From assembly GCF_029873635.1 (NCBI RefSeq), contig NC_080420.1, forward strand, positions 121,590,719 through 121,654,718: a stretch of DNA of 64,000 bases, read 5' to 3'. How positions within the stretch are numbered: position 1 is the first letter of the stretch; every line of letters starts with the position of its first letter. Of this stretch, positions 22,699-35,091 are shown in pieces. The notes beneath the pieces were generated by a model that saw nothing but the letters and a program-made list of their open reading frames with translations, had not been told where the DNA came from and ran no database searches. The position numbers were made by a program, and so were the translations under genes. Source of the DNA: Malania oleifera (taxonomy: Eukaryota; Streptophyta; Magnoliopsida; Santalales; Ximeniaceae).

Positions 22699-25249
22699 TG
22701 AGGAACATCTGAGGATAGTGCTTTAGGTGTTAAGAGAAAAGAAACTGTATGCGTAGCTCAAGAAGTGTGAGTTTTGGCTGGAATAGGTTACCTTCCTTGG
22801 ACACGTTATATCCAAGGGTGGTATTTATGTTGATCCGAATAAGATTGATGCGGTAGTAGACTGGGTACGACCGAAGAATGTGCACGAGATTAAGAGTTTC
22901 CTAGGATTGACTGGGTACTACCAATGATTTGTTGAAGGTTTCTCTAAACTGTTAGGCCCATTGACCAGATTAACCAAGAAGGGAGTGAAGTTTGAGTGGT
23001 CTGATGAATGTGAACAGAGCTTCCAGGAGTTGAAGCAGCGACTCATCACTATGCCTGTGTTGACGATTCCTTCAGGAGAAGATAGATTCGTAATTTACAA
23101 TGATACGTCCCATAAAGGGCTCGAATGCAGAAGTTGAAAGAATATGAGAGGGATAGTCTATGCCTTAGGATAGCTGAAAGAATATGAGAACTAACCTACC
23201 CATGATCTGGAGTTAGCAGAAGTTGTCTATGCGTTGAAGATTTGGAAACACTATCTTTATGGGGGTAGGTGTGAAATTTTCACTAACCATAAGAGTTTAA
23301 AATACTTTTCATGGAGAAGGAGTTAAACATGAGGCAGAGGAGATGACTGGAGCTGATAAAGAATTACGACTGCACTATCAGCTACCACCCAGGAAAGGCT
23401 AATGTGGTTGTTGATGCTTTGAGCTGAAAATCAGTGGATTCATTTATATCTGCAGTGGAGATTTAGAATCCAATCCAGATGGATCTAGAGAGGCTGGGTG
23501 TGGAGCTGGTAGAGGGTGATCACTAGGCATTTATTGCTAACCTGGTTTTGCAGCCAACTCTACAGGAGAGAATTAAAGTAGCTCAGAGGAATGATGCAGA
23601 ACTAGTAGAGCTTATGGAGAAGGTATAGGATGGTCAGGAGATAGAGTTCAGCATCTTAGATGATGGAGCCTTGAGATTTCATACTAGATTCTTCGTTCCT
23701 GCCTACCCTGAGATCAAAAAGGTTATTTTGGAGGAAGCACATCGGTCCCTATATACTGTACATCCAGGTAGCACTAAAATGTACAGGGATCTTCGAGAGT
23801 CTTTCTAGTGGAGCAACATAAAGAGGGAGATAGCCCAGTATGTGGATTAGTGTTTGATATGCCAATAGGTGAAAATTGAGCATTAGAGACCGGCAGGATC
23901 ATTGCAGCCACTCCACAAACCTGAGTGGAAGTGGGAGCATATAGCGATGGATTTCGTCACAAGATTACCGCCGAATTTGTATGCACAGAATGCTATTTGG
24001 GTAGTTGTGGATAGATTGATGAAGACTACCCACTTTTTGCCAATTAGAGTTAACTACTCTATGAATAGATTGTCTGAGTTATATATTTAGGAGATAGTTA
24101 AGCTCCATGGCGTTCCAGTGTCCATTGTTTCAGATAGAGACCCACAGTTCACATATCTTTTTTGGAGGAGTTTGCAAAGGGCTATGGGTTCTCAGTAGTC
24201 ATTCAGCATAGCTTTTCATCCTTAGAAAGATGGGCAGATAGAGAGGATGATACAGATTCTGGAGGGTATGCTGCGAGCATGTGTGCTGAACTTTGGAGGT
24301 CATTGAATGTAGTATTTGCCACTAGGCGAGTTTGCGTATAACAACAACTACTAGACCAGCATTGGGATGGCACCATATGAGGCATTATATGACAGGAGGT
24401 GCTGATCCCCGTTATACTGGCAAGAGTTTGGTGAGAGATAGATTTTGGGGCTAGAGCTGATACAGCAAACTCAGGAGAAAGTTAGACTTATCAGAGACAT
24501 GATCAGTGCAACACAGAACCGATAGAAGAGTTATGCAGATACTCGCCAGCAAGAGTTGAAGTTTGACATGGGAGATCATGTTTTTCTAAAAGTGGCACTG
24601 TTGAAGGGAATCATGAGATTCAGGAGGAAGGGTAAGCTGAGTTCTATGTATATTGGATCGTTAGAGATTCTTGAACGGGTGGGTCGAGTTGCCTATAGGT
24701 TGGCATTGCCACCGGTCCTATTTAGGATTTATGACGTATTCCACGTTTCTATGCTGAGGAAATACGTCCCCGACCTATCCCATGTGATTAGCTATGAAGC
24801 ATTGGAGTTGGGTGATACCTTAGCTTATGAAGAGGTGCCCGTGGAGATTTTAGACTGGAAGGAACGGGAGCTATGCACAAAGAAGATTCCACTGGTAAAA
24901 GTTTTATGGCGCAATCATGCCATTGAAGAGAATTCCTGGGGATTAGAGGATTAGATGCGCCAGAGATATCCATATTTATTCAATGGAATTCACAACTGAG
25001 CCAGTTAGAGAAAAGGTAAATAATGATGTATGTATTTTGATTTGTATAGTGTAGTGTGAGATAGATAGAATTTTTAGTTTTGGGATATGAATGGCTTTGG
25101 GAGAATTTTGAGTAGTTGTAATCTCCCATAACCCTCTTTGTAACCACGATGTTCCTCTGCCATAAGTGAGGGTAATTAATAAAATTGAAAGTGTTTTATC
25201 TAAGGATGAGAAGCAAATGAATAGCAAATTTTGAGAACGAAATTTTTAT
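22699..25249 (+). mobile_element. Gypsy-1 RNase H, integrase and chromodomain-like tail, fossil
   Basis: Motifs in order: [11 protein letters not shown]-type thumb sequence near 22800, [28 protein letters not shown], the RNase H region, the integrase zinc region (HPGSTKMYRDLRE) and the integrase core (WKWEHIAMDFVTRLPP). Then follow a DVFHVSMLRKYVPD-type tail and KVLWRNHAIEENSWGLED, which resembles the chromodomain-like end of Tekay/Del elements. Many breaks are present. Confidence 0.88.
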
Positions 25250-25262
25250 AAGGAGGGAAGAA
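25250..25262 (+). promoter_or_regulatory. Gypsy-1 polypurine tract
   Basis: AAGGAGGGAAGAA lies directly before the TG of the 3' LTR, as expected for the plus-strand primer. Confidence 0.75.
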
Positions 25263-27987
25263 TGTAATAATTCCAAAAATAGTTATACAAGATTAGTGGG
25301 GTGATTTCAAAAAATATATATTAATTAATTAATTAAATTAAATTTTAAAAATTTAAAAAATTAAAATTTTATTTTGTTTTATTTTATTTTTATTAGTTAA
25401 ATATATTATTATTATTATTATTATATAAAGGTAAAGCTTGTTGAAGCAAAACTTCAGGAAGCATTTGAAGTAATTTTCAGAGAGAAGTCCAGTGCCCCCT
25501 CACTCTGTAACTCTTCGTATCTCTCTTCGTTCTCTCTCCCACTCTCCTCAATTTTTCGGCTGATATTTGCCCGATCGAAAATCAGAGAACACTGTTGGAC
25601 TCCATTATCCGTCACCAACATTTCTACTGAAGCGGATTTGTCGTAGGAGTAACGTAGACATATCCCCTTGGGTAAGCTAAATTCTCACTTTTATCTCAAT
25701 TTTTCTTAAATCTTAAGTCGAATTGACAATCGGATACCACCACAAAAATCTAGGGATGATTCTCTACAAGTCTAGTGGAACAAATTTCTCGTGGGATTGT
25801 CGTAAGCATAACCCCAAAATTAGGATAAGGAGGTTATTAAGGGGCTAATTATTATTTAATTAATGTAGATTTAGAAATGTTAGAATATTGAATATTTTGA
25901 GATTGAACTAGGGTTATTGAATTTAAAGTTTGGGTAAGCGCCGCGGGTGTAATTTCGAGACCCTGCAGGCATAATTCAGGAAACCAGGTAAGGGTGTTAA
26001 ATATTAGTTTAAATGTTAATTTGTAATATATGATGCCCATGAAAGGTTATATGAGTATTATTTTAGGAAATGAGTTAATTAATCTGGGGAAAACGTGAAT
26101 TGCATGATTTAAGTTTCGGGCGTCGGGGGTGTAGGATCTGGGTTTTAACGAAACTCTCAGTAAGTTAGGTAAGGGGAATAAATTATAACAGTATTTTTGA
26201 TATTATTAATTGAATGAATATGTGACAATTGAAGTTATGATATTTTTCCCTATGAAATTAGTATATTATAAATATTAGATGAAAATTGTGTGGCTTATGA
26301 TGTATATTGAAAAATGTGAAATTTGATGATGAGTATTTTTTTGAGAAAATGATGAAATGAGAACTCTCAATATATTTGTTGGAAATGATGAAAATGATAT
26401 ATAAATACGTGTATAGAAATGATTTTTTTTTTTTATGAAAATGGGAAAGTATGAATACTGATTTGAGTATGTTGAGAAGTATTGAAAAGCGTGAAAAGAG
26501 TTATATGCTAACATGAGAATGAAATGAGTGTGAAAAGAGATATATATGTATTACTATGAAATGAATTTTGAAATGTGAGAATATTGCAATGTAAATTCTG
26601 CAATATGAACATTAAAATGTGGGAGTTGAAATATATATGAATATTGAAATGTAAATATTGAAATGAGTATACTGAGAAATGTGAACATTGTAAAGTGCGA
26701 AAGCCGCAATGGGATCATTGGAAATATGATTGATAAAATGTCAATACCGCATAATGATTGCGGGTATGTGGTAATGATAATCCTGATGGATGGATATGCA
26801 AACCTTAATGATGAGTTGTGATATTGAACACGGTATCGTTGTTAGTGGTATTAGTGCAACCACATGGACTCGTGGAGTGTGTAGCGTGACAGTCGACTAA
26901 GCTGTATAGTAGAGTTGTTGTGCCCCCTGAGTCCAGATCTGGGCTATAGGCCGGCCAATCATACTACAGATATGAGATATGTGATATGATATTTTGATCT
27001 AACCGAGTCGGCTAATTGCGGTTAGATCCAGCCTTCAGGCCGCACAACTCTGACCATGGGGGGAAACATGGCGTGGTGAATATCTTCAGGGCAGCCATGA
27101 GTTACAAACACGAGTATATTGGTTATTAGGGACACTCATGAGCTAGATGAAAATGGAAATGCAATGAAAATGAAAATGAAATGAAAATTGAAATGCAATG
27201 AAAGAAAATGAGAGAAGAAATAGTGTGAGTTAATAATATAAATAAATGAGACGAAGTAAAACTCTCCGCCTTAGGGCGTATTAAGTAAGATGAGTATCCT
27301 GATAATTATCAGTTGCAGCTGAACTCGAGTTATCGGGTAAGGTTGCAAATGATATCAGGGCAAAGGGAAGCTATTTGTATGGGCGAATATGCTTCCCTAT
27401 TCTCAGGAACTTCGCTGGTAAACATAAGTTGTGTACAAATGATTTTGAAAACGAAATTAAAAGTTTGTGATGTATATCTACATGAGTATAAAAATGAACT
27501 TGTATACTTTCTCAGATGGAAATCATTTTAGTGAGTATTTTGATATAACTAAACTCATATTACCATATACTGTAAATAATTTATTCCGTCTTACTGAAAT
27601 GTGTCTCATTCAAATTATCTAAACTTTTTCAGGGAATAGAGATAGACCAGGTGATAGAGCTCTGAGATAGTGTGGAGTGAATACCCTGATATACAGGGTG
27701 AATGTTGGACTAAGAAGGTGTAATTCCCCTAGGGTTGTGTTGTTTTGAATATGATAGAAATGTATATGTTTATGTATAATGATACTCTGGATATTGTATT
27801 TTGAATAGTTTGTATTTTATGACTTCCGCTATTAGGTTAATATAAATGAAATGTCTGTTTATGCGGTACCCAATGCGGGTCGGGTCATGTGAGTGGTATC
27901 AGAGGTATTGACGTTGCCGATGTGATGTGTATGATTTAATTTTTATTGATGATATAAAAAAAATTAGTATGAAAATAGGGCGTCACA
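25263..27987 (+). mobile_element. Gypsy-1 3' LTR (2.7 kb)
   Basis: It starts TGTAATAATTCC after the polypurine tract and ends GGGCGTCACA. There is a TATA-like TTATATAAAG near 25425. Donor-like GGTAAG sequences occur near 25672, 25988 and 26170, and the block ending ACCAG|GTAAGGG at 25987 resembles the exon-like block of LTR-A. No GTCGAC palindrome cluster is seen. The flank ATGAA (27988-27992) would be its target duplication; the partner is outside the window. Confidence 0.8.
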
Positions 27988-28684
27988 ATGAAAGAGTAAA
28001 ATGTCAAAAGAAGAAGAAGAAGAAAATGGAGCACTACACAATCTCATCTTAGGAGAGTTGAATATTAAACAAAGATAGAAAGAGCCCTCGATGACAAGAG
28101 AATGTCAACATCTATGCAAGTCCTTCATTTAAAAAAACAAAAAAAGGGACATATAGAGAAGACAAGTTGTAGGGTAAGCTAATCATCTATATAAAAAATT
28201 TTATATCACAGTGTGCATATGGACCCCTCCAATTCAAGGACAATCTTTCGGCTTGTATGAAGGGCATGTCTCAAACATTATTGTGGCTTTGTCGCCTTCT
28301 CATAATTATTTAATGTGGGAACTGTGAGTTGTGCAAAGAGGAGATGAATATTATTAAGACAGAATGGAAGTATTGATGTGGGATTATTACGATTGGTGAA
28401 AGGGTCTAGATAGCATTGTTTTTATTTTTTAAAATAAATAAATAAAAGTATTGATCTTGTAGTGTTATTCGATTTTTTTTTTGAATTTATTGGGAAAATT
28501 TTTAATTCTTTTTTTCGCCTCTAATATAAATTGAATGTATTTTTTAAATATTTTTTTTAGTTTTTAAATAAAAAAATTTGATCATAAATTGATTGTTTAT
28601 TTTCAAAAAATTCGTTGCATATTTTTCATCATACATATTTACTTAAATATATGTTTTTATCCTCATGAAAATTTAAATTGGATG
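27988..28684. other. AT-rich spacer, nothing recognised
   Basis: Contains an AAG-rich patch near 28003-28030 and A/T runs. No gene, RNA or repeat end recognised. Confidence 0.6.
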
Positions 28685-28876
28685 TTAAGGGGTTGTTTGA
28701 TGTCACCGTAAACAATTATGAAAGCCAAAACTAGAAGCAAATTAAAAACTAAAAATAGAAATTAAAGTCAAAACTAGCAACTTGTTTGTTTAGTATTTCT
28801 AAAACTAAAATAAATTAAAAAATAAATTAAACAAATGCTCATTTTTGTCCTTGAATCAAATACTAGTTAAAAATAT
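28685..28876. repeat. MITE-like interspersed repeat, copy 1
   Basis: GGGGTTGTTTGATG opens an A-rich block with AACTTGTTTGTTTA, which is similar in order and wording to 44049-44230. An RTE LINE sits directly on its right side. The class is not certain; GTTGTTTGGT starts are common in hAT-like MITEs. Confidence 0.4.
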
Positions 28877-30290
28877 TAATACAACAATAACAATAACAAA
28901 AAAACCAATCCTTAAGTCTCATTAGGTTGGGTTGGCTATATGAACCCTTTTCGGTCAATTTATGCGATCATGAACCATTTCGTTTGACAGATTCAGAGCT
29001 ATTAATTAAATCCTTACTCACTATCTCATTCAAAACTGTTATTTTAGATCTACCCTTACTTTTTTTACTACCCCTCACAGTAACTAACTCACTCTTTCTC
29101 ACTAGCGCACTATGTAGCCTACGTTGCAAGTGTCCATACCATCTGAGTTGTATTTTTCTTATCTTATCTTCTATAAGAGTTACGTCTAACTCACCATGAA
29201 TATGTCTATTCCTTAATTTATCTTTCAGTGTTATATCACTCATTCATTTAAACATTCTTATCTCGAGAACTTTTATTTTTTTAGATATTAATTTTGTTTC
29301 TTCGTTGCCCAATATTCTGATTCACATAGCATAGCTGGTCTTATAACCGCCTTATAAAACTTTCCTTTTAATTTTAAGGGTATGCTATGATCACAAAGCA
29401 TACTTGAAACACTTCTCCATTTTACCCAACTTGCATCAACTCTATGCATTACATCATCTTCAATTTTTTCTTCAGCTTGCATAATATATCTAAGGCATCA
29501 AAATTTACAAGTGTTATTTATTTCTTCATCATCAAGTTTAACTTTATCTCTAATATTCCTCTTACCATTATTGAAATTACATTTCATATATTTTGTCTTA
29601 TTTCTGCTTATCCTAAAACCTATAGATTCTAAACATTATCTCCATAATTCTAACTCAGTTTTTACTCCGCCTTTACTTTCATCAATCAATATAATATCAT
29701 TTGCAAACAACATACACCATGAAACCTCATTTTGAATAGTACTTTTAGTCAGTTGGTCCATCACTAAAGTCAAAAGAGAAGGGTTCAAAGCAGATCATTG
29801 ATGTAAACCTATGGTGATTGAAAATTCTTTAATTTCTCTATCTATATTCCTTACACTAGTCATTACTTTATCGTACATATCCTTAATGATATTAGTATAC
29901 CTACTACATATACCATTTTTTTTTTTTTTTTTTTCTGAAACCCACTATAGACCTTCCCTAGGTACTCTATCATATGCTTTCTCTAGGGGTTAATATATAT
30001 CATATGCAAGTCTCTCATCTTTTTTCATAAACTTTTCCATTAATTTTCTTAAAAGGTATATAACTTTTGTGGTAGATTTCCCAGACATAAAATCAAATTG
30101 ATTTTTTGAGACATTCTTTTCTAATTATCTTTGTTCAACTACCCTTACCCATAGTTTCATCGTATGACTCATAAGTTTCATTTCACTATAGTTATTACAA
30201 TTTTGAATATCTCCTTTATTTTCAAATATAGGTATTAAAGTGTTTTCCTTCCATTCATCTGACATTTTCTTAATTTTTATAATTGTAAAA
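28877..30290 (-). mobile_element. RTE-type LINE remnant, 5' truncated
   Basis: Read on the minus strand from 30290 downward it shows reverse-transcriptase motifs: a WKENTLIPIFENKGDIQNCN-like segment, QFDFMSGKSTTK, EKAYDRVPREG and FANDIILIDE (normally FADDI). The plant RTE C-terminus follows (WVKWRSVSS, LKLKGKFYKAVIRPAMLC, RWYGHLQRR). It ends in the TTG/TTA-rich tail at 28877-28900 typical of RTE elements. The endonuclease part is absent, the frame is interrupted several times and a 20-bp T run lies at 29917-29937. Non-functional. Confidence 0.85.
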
Positions 30291-30954
30291 CATTTCCTAA
30301 ATTGGTTTAATTCTTTTATTATTATTTTAAAATTTACACATATTTTTGTTTTAATTAGATTTTATATTCATATGATCATTTAATTTTTCATTTAAATATG
30401 TGTAAAATGAATGATCTAATTTCAAAAAAGCCAATTTTGAATATTAAAATACTCTAACATTGGGTAATCTAAATAGTTAAAAATTATAAATATGATTTTC
30501 AATTTCTTCACAAACAAATAAAAATTAATCATAAAAATAGAAAATTGAAGATATAAACAAACATGCTTTCAGTTTTCAATATACAAAAACAAAAGTAGAA
30601 ACTTAAAAATAAAAATAATTTTAAATAGACGATAAAATAGATAATTTATCACACAAGACATCTATATATATTAGAGTAAGAATGACAACCTTTTCCATGC
30701 TACTCTTCAAGATGAATTCCAAATTAAGTTTCCTTTCCACCAAGCACCAATACAAGAAAGTGTTGATCTAAGAAGAAATGGGTTACATGTGTGTGGGGAC
30801 AATGACCCTTGTAGTTCTTTAAAGAAGGCATTCTATTAAAACTTTGATTAATTTGCAGAGGTCATGCTAGCCAAGTGATTGAATTAAACTTCTACATTCA
30901 AATCAAAAACTAATTCCTTTCCCACTTGGGGTATGTCAAATGGCATTTCAGATC

Positions 30955-30958
<4 letters not shown>
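30291..30958. other. AT-rich spacer
   Basis: A/T-rich with AAACAAACATGCTTTCAGTTTTC-like wording near 30557 that resembles the MITE-like repeats. No gene recognised. Confidence 0.5.
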
Positions 30959-31048
<90 letters not shown>

Positions 31049-31049
31049 A
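30959..31049. repeat. Compound (TC)n(TA)n microsatellite
   Basis: About 33 TC units pass directly into about 12 TA units. It is intergenic, not inside a recognised element. Confidence 0.97.
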
Positions 31050-33156
31050 AAGCCCCTTTAGACTACTAAATTTTGAACCATAAAAACATAGGATTAATGA
31101 GATGTATGAAATTTAAGTTGATCATATATGGTATATTAATAAGTGTAAACTTAGATTTACATAAACACACACAAGCACACACATGAAAGGCATATTTTGA
31201 TATGCGAAATTAAATTTAATTAAGTAGACCCAACTACTTGCAAGTAATTGATATCTAAGAAGATGAGACAATCGATAACCAATATCTTAACTTGCAACAT
31301 GTAGTCTGAATTGAGTGATTCTTTGTACTGACCGCACGAAAATAACAAATATATATATATATAATGTATGTATGTATGCATGTATGTATTGATGATTTTT
31401 ACAAGCAATCATACAAGGTCTAATGCAAGTGTGAAAGCAGAAGAAGAAATAGAATCTTAGTATATGCATTTAGTAACCTCCTTTTATATTATTTATTAAA
31501 AATTTTAATAATTTGATTTACAAGTCAAAGGTTTTATATTGGAATCTAAAGAAGGGTGAGAAGAGATAAAAGGATGGGAGATTGACTACCTCTCTTTTTT
31601 ATAATTAGCTCAACGAGAAAATCATGAAAGGAATAGGTTTTCTCTATTTAAATCAACGGTTTTTCTTGAAAAATAAAAGAAAAAATAAAAATAAAATTAT
31701 TTTTATCATATTTTATTTTTATGTTAAATACTAGTGACCATAAAAATTGTTTCTAATACAATTAAAATTTAAGAGAAGCTAAAAATAAAGAAAAAACATG
31801 TGATATGAATATTTTTGTTCATTAATTTATTATATATATATATATTTTTAATTTTACATTTTTTCTGTTAATTTAATATGAAAAATTGAATTTCTTGATA
31901 TATATATTTTTGGTTTTAAAAATATTTTTCAAGTTTTAAACGGCGCCAAACGAGTATTAAGACATATTAAGTAAAATTGTATAAATTGGAAATAGTTTTT
32001 GTAAGAAAATCAGTTAACCAATTCATAAATCTATCATTTACAGAGATTTTTTTTTTTTCTAAAAATTAATTTTAATAAAAACTTTTTAAATATGGGAGGA
32101 TATTTTTGAAATCGAACGATTGAAAACACGTAGATAGAAAATGGGTAATTTAGTATGTATAATTATATAAATATTCTTACCCATGATTGCAATAACTAAC
32201 AATCCATGAATATAATAAGTATCCATAATTATAAATAATCAGCCATTAATTAAATAATCATCCATGACTAATCAAATATTAATGAAGCCGAAAGCATGCA
32301 CATTGTGCCTGCCAATGACTAATACATTTTAATATAAAGTCCACTGTTGGTATGAAAGTTTCAATTCATTAATTAAAAAAGTCTTTTTATTTATTTATAT
32401 TTTTTTTTAAAGAGCCGGAAGTCACCCACATAGCTGCCTCGTCCCAAGTTTATTAATACCCTCATTTATGGCGGAAGAATACCATGGAAACAAAAGGACA
32501 CTTGGGACTTATATGATAATAACTAATAAAACACCCCACGCATCAAACCAAACAAAAGAAAAAAAACAAACTTATACAAATACCAAAAGAAAACCAACTA
32601 AACATACCTCATATAAGCTCTTATCAAATCTATACAAACATTTGATAACTCTAGCAAGTTAGACTATTATTTGTAAACAAATTTTTCCTTCCGATGGCAC
32701 CTTGTTGAGCTAAAATATCTGCCACTTTATTCCCTTTTCTATACAAATAATTTATAGAAAAGAGTCATCATAATACATATTTTTTAAGAAAAAAATTAAT
32801 ATCATTACTAAATATCGTTCATCGAATGCATAAATTAAATGGGATGTAATAATTATATATGTAACAAGAAGTAATTATATACGTATATTTCTATTCTGCA
32901 AAGTCTCGTATTTGTTTAATGATTTCAAATCTATAAGAAATGAGATTTAAAAAAAATAAAAGTAAACAAAACCCGATACTGGACCCTTTGCTTGTGGGCC
33001 CAAGAGCCAACCATAGCCCATAAATTGAGGCCCCTTTCTTCCAAATCCCAAAGGGTTGTGCACAGGCATTGATGACCTTGCCATATTAAAGAGATCAAGA
33101 GAGAAAAAACAAGAAAGGAAAAAAACCCTTATCAAAATCCTCCCAATAGTGTCGAC
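31050..33156. other. Spacer and upstream region of nicotianamine synthase
   Basis: Mostly AT-rich. A hAT-like end (GGCGCCAAACGAG) near 31942 is isolated. In the last 220 bp there are GGCCCA/TGGGCC-type boxes (32996-33032) and a weak TATA candidate (CATATTAAA near 33080). I saw no CACGTG box in the last 500 bp. The promoter assignment is tentative. Confidence 0.45.
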
Positions 33157-34080
33157 ATGGGTTGCCAAGAAGAGCTTTTGGTTCAAAAAGTGTGTGAGAT
33201 ATACGAGAAAATCGCATGCTTAGACTGTCTCAAACCCTCTAAAGATGTCAACTTACTCTTCACACAACTTGTGGATCTTTGCATCCCACCCTCCTCCATT
33301 GATGTAACCAAGCTCAACAAGAATATGCAAGAAATGAGGTCTAATCTCATTAGACTCTGTGGAGAAGCTGAGGGACACCTTGAGTCCCATTTCTCCACCC
33401 TCCTAGCTTCAACCTATCAAAATCCTATTCTCCATCTCAGGCTCTTTCCCTACTACCAGAACTATCTTGACCTCACCCAACTTGAGTACTCTCTTTTGTC
33501 CGAATACTGTGTTTGCCTCCCCTCCAGTGTCGCCTTCGTCGGCTCTGGTCCCCTCCCCCTCACCTCCATAGTCTTCACCTTGAACCATCTCCCGTTTGCC
33601 TCCGTCCACAACTACGACATCGATGCCTCGGCAAACTTAAAGGCCCATTGCTTGGTGTCCCATGATCCCAACCTCTCAAAGCGGATGTTCTTCCACACGA
33701 CTGATATAATGGGCGTCTCTGAAGGACTCAAAGACTATGATGTTGTGTTCTTGGCAGCTCTAGTGGGGCTAGACATGGATGAGAAACTTTTGATCATCAA
33801 TCATTTGGCGAAGTTCATGGCCCCGGGCGCTCTTCTTATGTTGAGGAGCGCTCATGGTGCCCGAGGATTTCTATATCCTTTGGTCAATCTACAAGATATT
33901 CAAGGCTTGGAGGTTCTCAAGGTATTCCACCCCACTAATGAAGTGATAAACTCAGTTGTAGTTGCACGCAAGTCCTCTACAATGATTTACCCTTCACTTG
34001 ATCATAAGCCTCCAACCATGTCGAGATGGAAGCATTGTTTTTCGAAAGATGAGAAAAAGAATGGAAGAACTGGCCATTGA
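33157..34080 (+). CDS. NAS: Nicotianamine synthase
   Basis: The enzyme joins three S-adenosylmethionine molecules into nicotianamine, the cytosolic chelator that carries Fe, Zn, Cu and Mn through phloem and between cells. The intact single-exon ORF gives 307 residues, within the usual 300-330 range, and plant NAS genes are normally intronless. Visible family motifs are LRLFPYYQNYLDLTQLEYSLL (split here as LRLFPYYQNY, 95-104, and LDLTQLEYSLL, 104-114), the SAM-binding FVGSGPLPLTS (127-137), HNYDIDASAN (151-160), and VFLAALVGLDMDEK with APGALLMLRSAHGARGFLYP (197-241). A YLDL (103-106) and a dileucine (113-114) match positions of sorting motifs described in rice NAS2. The start follows GTCGAC and gives the normal MGCQEELL N-terminus. 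No frame damage is seen, unlike all surrounding ORFs. Regulation by iron status is known for the family and not shown here. The paralogue number cannot be assigned. Confidence 0.97.
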   Translation: MGCQEELLVQKVCEIYEKIACLDCLKPSKDVNLLFTQLVDLCIPPSSIDVTKLNKNMQEMRSNLIRLCGEAEGHLESHFSTLLASTYQNPILHLRLFPYYQNYLDLTQLEYSLLSEYCVCLPSSVAFVGSGPLPLTSIVFTLNHLPFASVHNYDIDASANLKAHCLVSHDPNLSKRMFFHTTDIMGVSEGLKDYDVVFLAALVGLDMDEKLLIINHLAKFMAPGALLMLRSAHGARGFLYPLVNLQDIQGLEVLKVFHPTNEVINSVVVARKSSTMIYPSLDHKPPTMSRWKHCFSKDEKKNGRTGH

Positions 34081-34778
34081 TGGGGACCAAGCTAACAACC
34101 TTCAACTTCATCCAAACTCAATTGCTCTTTTGATCCTTACATTTTCTAGTAATGTTCGTTGATCTATAAAATTATGTCTTTAATTTTATGATTATGCCCG
34201 TACGATTGTGGTGTTACTACTTTAATTTGCTCACCATCTACTCTATGTGATCATTTTCACTTTGCGTGTCCGAATCTTTAATTTTAGAAAATAAAAAACA
34301 CATTTAAGTTGGGTACACTTTTAATTTGCTTTACAAATTTCACTAATTAATTTTTTTTCTAAGTACTAGTTAATGTATATGCATGTATAATCACATGCCT
34401 AATCAATGTCTATGTCCATTCATGCAAGCACATTAAGGCTCCTTCATGATCATTTTCATGCTGAGGTGTTCTTCTTTTTGTATTTTTTGTTTCTCCCAAT
34501 CTTTATATATAGTTTGATTAAGCTCACATAGGGTTCACAACTAACTTACTATATACAGCAGTAGGGCTGCCTTGGACAGTTGTTATTTTGGATTCATTGG
34601 TTGAGATGATGTCATGCATGACTTCTTTATCTCCTCCTCCTTTTGGCTGTACATCTTTTTCTGTTTTTGGGTTTATATGCACCAATGGCTGAGATTCTCT
34701 TGCAATACATGGACAAAATAAAATAAAATAAAATAAATATTAATTAACCCAATGCATGGAATTCAAGCCCTACTTCGA
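34081..34778 (+). other. NAS 3' flank and spacer
   Basis: Probable 3' UTR just after the stop, with AATAAA-like sequence near 34288 inside an A-rich tract. The remainder is AT-rich spacer. No other gene recognised. Confidence 0.5.
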
Positions 34779-35091
34779 GGGTCCGTTTGGATCAAAATTT
34801 TACTTAGGGAAAGAAAGAAAAAGAAAAGGACGAGAAACTTATTTTCCATTGCATTTTCCTTTTATATATTAATACTATTGAAAATGAAAGTTTATTTTAA
34901 TATAATTAAAATATGAGAAAAATAAATTTTAATATTAATGATGAGTAGAAACAAATTTATGTGCATAGAATAGTGTATTTTTTAAAAAAATTTTCTTTCA
35001 CTTTTCATGATAATAAAAAAAAAAAAACAAACAAATTTCTTGTTATTTTTTCCTTCCTTTCCTTAGTGTTTTCCAAGTTCCAAACAAAGCC
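34779..35091. mobile_element. Candidate MITE with imperfect terminal inverted repeats
   Basis: It starts GGGTCCGTTTGGA...TTAGGGAAAGAAAG and ends CTTTCCTTAG...TCCAAACAAAGCC. The ends are imperfect reverse complements over about 40 bp. About 313 bp, AT-rich, no ORF. The target duplication is unclear, so the superfamily (hAT or PIF) is open. Confidence 0.6.

Larger units (their letters stand above)
1..27987 (+). mobile_element. Gypsy-1: nested Ty3/gypsy retrotransposon, chromovirus (Tekay/Del-like), fossil
   Basis: This is an LTR retrotransposon whose 5' LTR lies left of the window. The parts read in order gag, zinc knuckle, protease, reverse transcriptase, RNase H, integrase, chromodomain-like tail, polypurine tract and 3' LTR. 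Its own sequence occupies 1-361, 17684-17959, 20027-21032 and 22699-27987; the rest is later insertions. The pol order and the chromodomain-like C-terminus point to a chromovirus. The lineage name is inferred from general resemblance, not from a search. It is broken in many places, and its age exceeds that of the elements nested in it. Confidence 0.85.

Noticed and set aside
29444-29993. Several plus-strand ORFs rich in Ser/Leu/Phe
   Set aside because: They are the antisense of the RTE LINE reverse transcriptase.
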